Below are positions 24,301 to 36,500 of a stretch of DNA of 64,000 bases, one piece after another; position 1 is the first letter of the stretch; each line of letters starts with the position of its first letter. The notes under the pieces were generated by a model that searched no databases, was not told the DNA's origin, and saw only the letters and a program-made list of their open reading frames with translations. The stretch comes from Mytilus trossulus (taxonomy: Eukaryota > Mollusca > Bivalvia > Mytilida > Mytilidae): the NCBI RefSeq assembly GCF_036588685.1, contig NC_086386.1:22464931-22528930 (forward strand), read 5' to 3'. The position numbers and the translations under genes are program-made.

Positions 24301-27300
24301 TCCATAATCTGACGGCAAACTCAAATGACAAAAGACATCCAAAACTATAAAACTATATAATTCACTTTAGAGTGATTTGGTCAATTCAGTAGTGATTTTT
24401 GAGAAGCATGAAACTTACAAAAAAAAAATAGAAAATCAATATTCAAACAATTATGCTCTTAGTTAATCATGAAATCTAAAATTCTGCTTTAGTTATATCA
24501 AATATCCATCAACATGCAAAAAATATATAGTATGTGAAAAAAGTAATGCCATACAATACATGGCTAGTATATGTAGTAAATAAGATATTTATCATGGTAT
24601 ACATTCACTGGGACTATTATCTAGTCTTTGGTTATGTTGTTTAGGGCTTTAAGACCACGAGATAACGTCCCAAAATACGTAAAATGGGTACAATTCAGTG
24701 TTTTCATATAGGAATGTTTTTCCGAGCGAGTACCCGAGTATCACCCAGTAGATCCAACTAGTATTCGATTAGTAAACCATCACCGAGATGACAATCTCTA
24801 GTTGTGACACACGATGAAACATTAAGGATATTCGCTACTCTGTTTAAACATATACAATCATTTATACCTATAACTTTCAGAACAATAGAAGTCTCCTTGA
24901 ACACTGAAAAGTCTAATATACCATACCAATAAAACAGTAGGTGTCTTCTAAAGCACATTAACAAGTCTCCTGTACCCTACCACAAGGAAAAATAGATGTC
25001 TCCTAATAAATGCTACCAATTCTTATATACCATACCACATACAAATGTAAATGTCTTTAAGTACATAAATAAGTCTCAAGAACCATACCACATAGAAAAA
25101 GTAGAAATCTCCGCCTAAAACCTAACAAGTCTCATACATATATACCATACCACAAGAACAGTTGATGTGTCCTTATAGACAATAACTAGTCTCATGCATC
25201 ATACCACATTTATCTATATTTCTATAGATGCTTAGAGTAGAAAAGGAAATGTTCAACTAGGATGGAACATATATCTTGCCGTACAGGATACTGATATCAT
25301 ACGCAAAACTTTATAATAACTATTCTAATTTTATTAACAAACTAGTATACTAAAACACTATTGTATACACAGTATACTAAAATCATATTCACAATCATTT
25401 CTACATCTTTTATACTAAATACATATGAAAATAATAATAAATGTATCATTTGGCTTTCTAGGGGGCTACTCGTTAAAACTTACAATAAAAATAACCATAT
25501 GAAAAAACACTACCTACTCAAAACAATTTTTAAATTAATTAAAAAGTAAATTGTCTAAATTATGCAATTTAAGAACCTGCAGTAGAGCCCTGACAGGTGA
25601 AAAATTAATTTAAGAAACCTGACTGGTAGAGCCCAAACAGGTATAAATTTGAAAAATCAGAATGTCTGCGGTAGATCCCAGCAGGTACTTATAGAACCTG
25701 AGTGGTAGAGCCCACACAAGTATGAATTTTGAAAACTGAGAATTCCTGCGGTAGATCCCAACAGGTACTTTTAGAACCTGAGTGGTAGAGCCCAGACAAG
25801 TATGAATTTTGAAAACTGAGAATTCCTGTGGTAGATCCCAACAGGTACTATTAGAACCTGACTGGTAGAGCCCAGACAAGTATAAATTTGAAAAATGAGA
25901 ATTCCTGCGGTAGGTTCCAACAGGTACAAAAAATAACTTAATTATCACCCTTAAATAAAACAAAGCCTACATAAATAATAAAATGTATTAATGAATTGGG
26001 GGAAAATAATTTCCCTGAAATTAAGTAGGCCAAATTAAAACGAGTAGCATGAGTGAAAGCCCCCAAGAAATGATACATATACATATAAAATATATATATA
26101 TATATATAATAATGATAATACAAAATTTTCCATATACCATAAAGAGAATAGTACTTTAATGGAATTTATATATGAAAATGAAAACGCATAAAATAAAAAA
26201 CCATACTATATAGATTCAACAAAATGTAGTTTTTATAACTCTTTGATATAGTACTGAACATGTATCAAAAATTTAGGAACAACACATTCTGCTTTGTGCT
26301 TTGCAAACAGTTTTTGGGTCAGTTCTAATGTAACGTATATAACAATCGGATGACCATCTTCCTAAAGTCTGAATAATATGGTCCTCGACCCCTGCGGCTG
26401 CAGCTGATGTAGCAGCTCCAATTCGAAAAGAATGACAACAAAATTTACTATCAGTATACCCTAATCTGAACAGGGACGCTCGAAGCCGAGCTATAAATGT
26501 ATCTCTAGACAAAGGAGCGTTATTATACTCATCGTTAACAAATAAATAAGAATCTGGCCTAGCTCCATGATTTTTTCTTACTTGTATATATCTTCTCATC
26601 AAATCAACTGGGCTGAAAATATCATTTTCAAAAATAGTAATGTTAATACCTTCTCGAAATGGGTCACATTTGGAGGAATTCAGATGTACTGTGAAATTTT
26701 GAAAGTTTAAATCGAAATCAATGTTTTGAATTAAAAGTGTGTCCTGCCTGGCAATTTTACTACTATACGTAAATTCACCACATCGGAGAAATCCAAAAAA
26801 AGCTAGATTAAAAGAGCACTGTAACATTAAGTCGACGAATGGAGAAAAAACTCCTTGCTGTAACATACAGCACAATTGTTTCAAAATTTGAGATGTAATA
26901 GGTAATCTCTTTTGTTTAACATTGTTCTAAGACTTTTTAATACCTCTTAATATACACTCTAAGCGTGCACAATTTGACAAAGGGTCAGGATGTCCTATTC
27001 TTAAATAATTATGCCTAATTCCTGCTAAATACAATTTAATTGTAGCATGGGCTAGCTTAAGAGAATTCTTGCAATAGGTTACAAAATAAATTAAGCAATC
27101 TTCATCTATTATAGGCACACTATTTATATGATGCTGATTAGTCATAGCCATAAATGTTTTAAAACATAAAAATCCAGAATTATAAGTCTTTCTAGGACTT
27201 ATACATAAGGATGCCTCCCATAGTTCTTCAACTTGTTTAATTAGACCATAATCAAATGAGCTGGAGCTAGGCAAGGTGTGGGTATCTGATCTGCTTTTGG

Positions 27301-30300
27301 TGCCAGCTTTCGAAATTTCTCCATCTGATAACGAGAAATTGAATCTGCTATTGAATTTTGTGTGCCAGGAATATGTCGTACATGAACCACATAATTATGC
27401 ATGGCGGAATGAAAAGTTAGCTTCCTCATTAACTTCATTATACTTGGAACCTTTGAACGACCTTTAGTAATAATTTCAACCACACTTAGATTATCACAAT
27501 AGAAAAGAATACGTTTTCTAGGCCAATAATGCCCCCAAAGTACGCAAGCCATAACGATGGGATAAAGTTCGAAAAATGCAAAATAGGATTCTTCTGTTAA
27601 TATCAAATCTTCCGGAAAATTGCCTTGAAACCAATGATTTTGGTAGAATCCACCAAAAGAAGTTAATGTTGCATCTGTAAATAGTTGGATGTCTGCAGCC
27701 TTAATTATGTTGTCATTCAGAAAAAAAACTCCATTCCAATTATTCAGAAACTTTGAACACATAACTAGATCGGGTCTGCAAGCTTTGATATGCACGTGAT
27801 GAGATAGTTTTTTAACCTAGTGGACAACTTAATCAGATGTGATACGAAAGACCTCCCAGGTACAATTACTCTGCAAGCAAAGTTCAAATGCCCTAAAAGG
27901 CTCAATAGTTCTTGTTTTGTGCATTTGTTTCGCCTACTAAAACTGTCAATTATCTCTTTAATTCTAACAATTTTCTCTCTAGGTAGACGAGCTTCCATTT
28001 TATTTGTGTCTAAGGATATACCCAAATACTCTAAGACTACGCAAGGACCTTCTGTTTTCTTAGCTAAAAATGGTATACCCAATTCTTTGAACATATTTAA
28101 CAATCTGGTCATAGTTGCTTGTGCATTTGCTTCTAGAGGATCAATAACCGGGAAATCATCTAGCAGATGTAGTATATTTTTTATACCATATTTATTTTGT
28201 GCAATCCAACATATAGCTGTAGAAAGTGTGTCGAATATTTTTGGACTAGATCTGCATCCAAAGACTAACCTTTTGAAAAAAATAGAACTTATTATCCCAC
28301 TGTATTCCATGAAAAGGCCACAAGTCCTGTTTTAGAGGCATAATTTTAAATGCGTCAGTTATATCGGTTTTAATTAGCCATGACTTAGAACCTAATTTCT
28401 TGATTAAATGTATTGCATCATCAATAGTAACGTATTGTAAAGACAATTCTTCTTTGTCGATTAATTCATTTAAACTAGGGTGATCTACATTTTCATGTGG
28501 TGCTGACAAATCAACTATCAAACGCTTCTTTTTACTGTATTTGTGTTCGGCAAGTCCAATAGGATTGATACGAAAGTTTGTGTATGGGAAACTATCAAAA
28601 GGTCCCAGCAAATACCCCTAAGATACCTCAGATTGTAATAATTCGGATACACATGATGGGTTTGATAAAGCTGATTTCAGATTTTTACAAATAATCGAGC
28701 TAGAAGGTAGAGTCATCAATCCTGCATGAAACCCTGAACTTAATCCGTCAATTAAATACTGCTTAAAATCAGGGTCAGGATGATCAATCAAATGTTTGGA
28801 TAAAATGTTAATTCTAATAGGTGTAGATACTGAAAAGTCGAAGTTCATTTGGGGATCTAAAATTTCTTTTGGTTGTTGGACCCGATCCTCTGAGGCCCAT
28901 TGTTGCCGTTTTTTGACTGAATACACATTGTTTTTGGATGCTCCCCTTGACAGTTCAAACAAACATGCTTATTGCGACACCTTATAACTGAACATCCTTT
29001 AATGCCATTGAAATTATTACAAATTTCTCGACCTAAATGATATGATCTGTTTCTTCCATAGGAGTCTACAGATTCATCATTCCTTACTCTGCTACTCTGA
29101 CTGGTTTGGTTACAAAAACCAGAAGTGTGGAACGTGCTACCGCAAAGGTTGCAACTGTTCGGACGTGTATTTGCAAAAATAGAGTATTATTTCTAATAGA
29201 CCAATCCACAGCTATGTTGTTAAAACGCATATGAGCTGCGGCATCTAACGAAAATCTCCTGTGGTATTCGTAAAAACCCTTACCTGGGTAGCGAGAGGCC
29301 ATATCGACTATATCCCCCTCATAAATATCGAGTTCACTTCTCATGTGGGGGAAGGCAGAGCACCTTAGACTTTTATATATACTAAACGCCTAGATGAACT
29401 CTCCAATGGAAAGAGATCTAGTTAGCCTAGGGTCAGTTTTGTAATTCTTATCATCCCAATCAAACATTTCACTAGTCCCCGAGACCACGTTATACGGAAT
29501 AAGGAGGGATGCAAGGTTAATGTCCAAACCTGATATTATGTTCTTTCTCAGCTGGGGATAAATAGTCTCCACGAATGTCAGAGTTTCCGCTGAATATCCC
29601 CTAGACGTTCTCACACTTCTCGCTGCCGCTGCTGGTATTGTGGTTCTATTTAAAGATGCATATGCCGACTCCAAGTTATGGGAATTCCCCGAGTTGTTTA
29701 TATCTTTACTATGCCCACTTCCGGTTGAAGTGAAAGTAGGGACAGCAGCTTCTTCCTGACGAGTATTAGGTTGTACCACTAAAAGTGAGTTCACCTTCCC
29801 GTTTAAAGCCGACACATTTTGCTGTAGAGACTGTACGGTCGACGATAGTCTCGAAACTAAGTTTATAAGAGTTCTTCCTTCATTTGATGAAGTGCCGTTA
29901 GTTGGAGCCACGTGATCCTCTTGAATCCTAACTGGTGCATTATGGGATCGCGCACCACCATATATGGTATTTGCTTCATCTGCTATGTCTGATATATCCA
30001 CTGTTTCTGTTGTATTGTCACTATGCGAAGAGTCTTCAACACTATTAAGAATTCTCACTAAGGTCAACCTTTTGGCGTTTTTTGGCACTTTAAGTTTTAA
30101 TCTAGTTACTTCTTGGCGAAGTCTTAATAGAGTCCAATTTTCTTTCAATGCCGGGTCGTATTGTGGTTGTCCCGAAGGTCTGCGACTGACCGGACCCATT
30201 ACGGCAAAAAAAATAAAAAATTTAAAACAATCACTAGGATAGGTTGATCAATGAAGTCGTTATTAACGAAACTTAAAAACAAGTACAAAAATTCTTATCC

Positions 30301-33300
30301 ATGGTACGAAAAAAGTAAAATCACAAAAATACTGAACTCAGAGGAAAATCAATTTGGAAAGTCCATAATCACATGGCAAAATCAAAGAACAAAACGCATC
30401 AAAAACGAATGGACAAGAACTGTCATATTCCTGACTTGGTACAGGCATTTTCAAATGTAGAAAATGGTGGATTAAACCTGGTTCTATAGCGCTAACCCTC
30501 TCACTTTAATAACAGTCTCATCAAATTCCGTTACATTTACATGATGCGTTAAATAAACAGTCACAATCAATAAAATAGTCAAAATATGGGAACATCAGTC
30601 ATCATCGTATAACACTTTAACAGGACGCACTCCTATATGAATATGTTTCCAGATGACAAGTCCAATGAAAAAAAACCGTATTAATCCACTAAAATATAAT
30701 GTCCAGTTTTGATTCACAATTAATATACTGTACACTTGAAGAGAACAAAAAGTAAAATTGTATGAATAAATTATCCACAAGTAAAAATATGACTGCTAAC
30801 AGTGCAATTCTCAAACGACAACTGCCATCCTATCAAAATTATATACAGATGATTCTCTGACATGTCTGATAACACCTATGCTGTCATCAAGCTGTTTCCC
30901 ATTTATGATATAATACCTATCCCTTAATCTCTAATTAAAACAGAACTGACAAGCTGACAAGCTAACAAGCTGACCTTAACATTAATGAAAACAAACCAGC
31001 GGAAGTTAAATCATGGGAATTTATCAAAATATGTATAAACTATAATTCAATTTTATTTAAATTACCATATAATCATATAAATTTATTATACTTCACGTTA
31101 AAATGCCATATTTTGATTGGCTTAGACGAGGGTGTCAATTTACTCTATCACATGGCTGAGCGGGTGACAATTTTTTTTAATATTAACCTCTCGCTTAGAC
31201 CAATCAGAAATCGACAATTCAAAGAACAATGAATTGAATTTACATCAAGGAATTAAATACAATGCTTAATCGTGTTGGCTCAGATTTTATTATCAACTGT
31301 TAAAATAAATAAAATAAAACATCTTGCTTGACTTTTTTTTTCTTTTTCTGATGCCCGTAACGTTGTTATGAACGTGACGTCATAGAAAATTCTTTTAAAA
31401 TAAAAGTAATCTATAAAAGCCAATAATGATAGGACATTCAGTATAATAAATTAAATAACACAAAGCTGAGAGGGTGATAGAGCAGATTGGAACCCCTCGA
31501 AAAGGCATTGTCAACCTTGGCTTCGCCACGGTTGACAATGTTTTCTCGGGGTACCAATCTGCTCTATCACCCTCTCAGCTATGTGTTATTTATATAATAT
31601 CCACCTTCAGAATAAAAAAACAGTATCTTTCATTAAGCATAAAAAACACAGTCACTGAATAGTATAAACATATATTGTATGAAGAAATACGGAACTTATC
31701 ATAATGTCTAAAAGAGGAACGAAAGATAGCAAAGGGACAGTCAAAGTCATAAATCTAAAATAAACTGACAACGCCAAGGCTAAAAATTTAAAAAAAACAG
31801 ACAAACAATAGTACACATGACTAAATTACAGTATTGCTAAAGAATTGTATTTGTATTTTAATGATTTCTTTGAAATTGTAAAAGATAATGACATTATGTT
31901 ATATTTAGAACAATAACCTATTCTTTACCTTTAGAACGTAGATGTTAATATAATAACAACAGAATATAGAAAAACTGTAATATCTGTATAATGCTAAAAA
32001 CAGGCGACGCATAGAATTACATTTTGAAATGCCCTGCTATAGAAATAGAAATGATAAAATCTGTTCCATCCTTTTATAACATCAGATCAAATATAGTACT
32101 AAATGTTCCTTTCTGTTTAGTACAAACAAGTATTTGAATATACTGTGTAAACGTATTATAGTGATTAATGGGCTTTCTTTATATATATTTATATATTTCT
32201 AGGTTTCTTTTCTTTTTGTTTCGTATTTGCTTTTGTGCTTTTTTCTTTTCTTTTTGTTTCGTATTTGCTTTTGTGCTTTTTCTTTTCTTCCTATGTTTGT
32301 ATTGCCTTCTATATAAATTTACCCAATGCATCACCAAAATCATTGTATGTAAAATCATTATGTTTCTTTTTCTGTTAATTTGGTTTAGCGAATACAGGAT
32401 ATGGGACAGGCATACAAGACAAATTTCCTAGCTCAGATATGCAGTTAAGTTCAATGATTACGAACAGAACAAGTTCATATGAATCTAGAAATAGGAACGA
32501 ACTACTTCAACCAGACTTTTTATCAGAAAAAGAAAATACTGATTCGATGGATGATAACTCAGGTGGTTGTCGTCCGGAGTCAGGGGTCACTGGAGAGATG
32601 CATATAGAAACTGTTACTAAACCTGGAGTCATCAGAAGGCTTAAAAACTTTTTTGGAGTTGCCAAAAAAGTCAAAGAAATCAAAGTGTCAATCACAAAGG
32701 AAAAATTCTTAGAAAAGTCTTCTAAAGTTGGGAAAAAGCAGTTGCACAACAAAAAGATAGCACCAATAATTATTTGGGATTTTGGAGGACAGGATGTTTT
32801 CTATTCAACTCATCAGACATTTTTAACATACAGAGCTATATACATGATTGTATTAGATGGAAGTAGAACACTAGATGATCCCTGTCCGTCTGAACAGTAT
32901 CTCCCAGGAAAGAGTGAACATAAAACAGCAAGAGGTATTCGAATACAGTTATTTCGTTTAAATAAACATCTTTATAATTAATGTTAAGTAGATTAATAAA
33001 CCAAATTTCATTCAAGTGTTCAAAATATGTGTAAATTTTTTTTTGAAATTCTAACCATCTTCAAACTTATATTCAGTATTGCAAGATTTACAAAGCAAGT
33101 AGTTTAGATATAAATCATGATTGGTGTGTTCAAATGCCTTTAGTAATTTTTACACAATCATGTGTAGCTATTTTGCTTATTTCTTCGTACAGATTATCTG
33201 TTATTTTGGATCAACACCATCGTAACATACTGTAAAGGAAGTGTTCAGGGATTTCCTAAAATTATGGTCGTTTTAACGCACAAAGATCAGGTAAACGCTG

Positions 33301-33546
33301 TAAGTATAATAAAATACGTAAGTTGTTTGTCGTCAATTGGAGTTATGGAAGGTTTTGACTGTGATTGATATTGTTGTTCCGTAAACAAATAAATGATGTA
33401 AAAAAGGAGAATGTGTAATTTTTTAATGTTATCATGAGTTTACTGTTTATTTTTAGTGCAATAATGGCACGTTAGTGGCTTTACTTTAAACCCATATTTA
33501 CCAAAAAATAAACAAAAACGGATTTTAAGGTGACTCGGGTGTCTTC

Positions 33547-33577
<31 letters not shown>

Positions 33578-36500
33578 TGGTATCCAGTTATCCATCATTA
33601 GTTGATGATTACTAACTGCTGCGCATGCGTAGGATAATAATAAATAAATATTTACAAAATAAAGTGCCAAAAAATAAACAAATACTAACATGACATGTGG
33701 TTAATACTATTTACATAATTACTAGGTTTACTGTTCTATATTGTAGAGAACAGTAGGTGTTAACTGTTCTCTAAAAATATTTAAAGTGGGAGAAAGTACT
33801 ACCTTTGGAGGTAGTACATTCCATTGTGTAATAGTATACGGAAAAAATGAATATTTGTAACAATCTTTAACTGTAAGTAAATGTCTGTAAGTTTGTGTAT
33901 GAAGTTGTCGGGTTCTATTGTCTGTTGGTATGAGTAATGTTGATGGTACAGCGACAATATGGTGTACAATTTTATAAAACATTATAAGTCTTGTTTTAAG
34001 TCTTCTTTGTTGTAGGGTAGGCCAATTTAAAGTATGGAGCATGTCTGTAACGCTACTGGTGTTGTGATAACGATTACAGGCATATCTAGCAGCACGACGT
34101 TGAACCATCTCAAGTTTATTGCATTGTTCAGCAGTATGAGGGTTCCAAACCGAACAAGCATATTCTAGTTTAGGACGTACGAGTGCTAGATATGCCTGAG
34201 ACTTAATGTTTGTAATGGATGTTTTCAGATTTCTTTTTAGAAAGCCTAGGCTTTTATTAGCATTACCAATGATGTTGTTTGTATGCTGTGTCCATTTTAA
34301 ATCTGATTGTAGTGTTACTCCAAGATATTTTGCGGAGGAGACAGATTCTAAAGTGTGGCCGTGAAGGATGTAGTCGTGTTTGATGGTATTTTTCTTGTTT
34401 GAGGCAGTGAGAACTGTACATTTGTCTGGATGGAAAGCCATCAGCCAGTCTTCTTCCCACTTTGCAGCAGCATCAAGATCTTCCTGAAGGCTATCACAAT
34501 CTTTTTTAGATTTGATGCTTTTGTATATGATGCTGTCGTCTGCGAACAGTCTGAGTTTACTGGATTTCAAATATTCTGGTAGGTCGTTAATATATACCAG
34601 GAATAGAACTGGACCCAGAACTGTTCCCTGTGGGACACCAGAAGTAACTGGAGCAATGTCTGATGACTCTCCATCCAGGACAACTGTTTGTGTGCGGTTT
34701 GATAAGAAGGCAGAGATCCAGTTAAGTGTTTCATTTTGTATACCGTAGAAATGTAGTTTGTATAAGAGTCTTTGATGTGGGACTTTGTCAAAGGCTTTGG
34801 CAAAGTCCATAATTACAAGGTCTGTTTGGATGTTATTGTCTGAATTTGAAGCTAGTTCTTGTATGAAGGATAGAAGTTGAGTTTCACATGATCTAGAGTG
34901 TCTGAAGCCATGCTGAAGGTCGTATAATAAGTTATTTTTTTCTAGGTGGTTAATTAGGTGTTTAGTAATGACATGTTCCATAAGTTTGCAACTGATACAA
35001 GTGAGAGAGATTGGTCTGTAGTTGACTGCGTTATATTTTTCCCTTTTTTTGTATGCTGGTGCGACATTTGCATGTTTCCAGTCAGATGGTATACAGCCAG
35101 TTGTAAGTGATTTCTGGAAAATGATGGTGAGGATTGGTGCCGTTATGTTTTGAAGCTGTTTAAGTACTCTGCCGCTGATGTTATCTGGGCCGGTGGCTTT
35201 GTGCGGATTGATGTTATGCAGGAGTTTTTGTATGCCAGGTGTGGTAATTGTGAGTGATGGAATGACTGGGTGGGGACTTGGCCCTTTATCAGGCATATTA
35301 TTTGCCGTTTCGGTGGTAAAGACGGATTGAAACTGCTCATTTAAAATGTTAGCTTTTTGTTTTGTATCAGTTGTTAATTGGCCCTCTTTTTTTAGGGGTG
35401 CAACTCCACTATTGTCAGTTCTGATTGATTTAATATAAGAAAAGAGTTTCTTTGGTTTTGATTGGTTGCTGTAACTAAGGTCCGGGTCATTTGTTGGAAG
35501 GTCAAGGATCATTTTTTCTATGTATGTACAATATGCACGTCTTTGTTCTTGTTGTACTTGTTGTTTTAGTTTTTTATATTTTACTATATGCTTTTTGTCC
35601 TTTTTCATTTTAGAGTACAATTTATTCTTTTTATTTATCATTTTTCTGAGTTTGTTGTGCACCCAGGGAAGTCGATGTTTATATGTTAACATTTTATGTG
35701 GGATGTTTGTATCTATTGATTTTGTGATATTGTTTTTAAATAAATCCCACATTTCATTAATAGTACTAGTGTTGTTATTGTTCATAATAGTAAGCTCTTC
35801 TAGAGTTTTTTTTAGATCTGCTTCTATATTTTCCCAGTTTGCTTTGTCATATTTTAGTATTTTTCTGGGATGTTGTCTAATTTTTCGTAGCCAAGTGTCT
35901 GTTTCTATATAGACGATGTCGTGGTCACTTAGACCTAGTGGTGGAAGTGTGTTTACTTTGTTGACAGTTGTTGGATTGTTAACTAGGATTAAGTCTAGTA
36001 TTCTTTCTTTTCTAGTTGGTGTATTAACTATTTGTTGAAGGTTAAAATTTTCTAGTAGTTCTAAAAGTTTATTGTGATGTTCAGCATCCGGTTTACCGGG
36101 TATGACCTGAGGTATAGACCAGTCAATATGACCTAAGTTAAAATCACCACCAATCATGATATTAGTATTTGATGATTGGTTAATTCTACTAAGTGATAGT
36201 TCTAGTTGTTGTAAGGATGTTCCTTTATCTGATGGTGGTCTGTAATATGCACCTATTAATAGGTTTTTACTACCAGTCATGTTTATTTGAGACCAAACTA
36301 TTTCACAATCAGTTTTAAGTTCACTTACTTCTGTGCTTATAAGTTCTTTATTAATGGCTATAAGTACACCTCCATGACTTTGGTTATTTTTATTTGGTGG
36401 TCTGTCTGATCTATAGACATTAAATAGTTCTGATGGAAAGAATTCATATGATGATATATTTTTGTCTAGCCATGTTTCAGTGCCTATAATTATATCAGGT

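Larger units (their letters stand above)
25572..30199 (-). mobile_element. Decayed DIRS/Ngaro-type tyrosine-recombinase retrotransposon
   Basis: Read on the minus strand the order is Gag (30199 to about 28890), reverse transcriptase, RNase H, then tyrosine recombinase (ending 26273). This is the content of DIRS/Ngaro elements, which integrate by recombination and lack an integrase. No methyltransferase region is seen, which favours Ngaro. At least three in-frame stops (29390, 28618, 26927) and three frameshifts break it, so this copy is dead. It lies antisense in the intron between exons 7 and 8 of the ROCO gene. Ends are not defined; I could not find the terminal repeats by eye. Confidence 0.85.

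Noticed and set aside
27820..28335. Open frame of 171 codons on the plus strand
   Set aside because: It is the antisense shadow of the DIRS/Ngaro reverse transcriptase.
31474..31662. Open frame of 62 codons
   Set aside because: It simply reads through the foldback hairpin.
35520..35912. Open frame of 130 codons on the plus strand
   Set aside because: Antisense of the Lys/Asn-rich middle part of the LINE protein, which gives a false hydrophobic protein.
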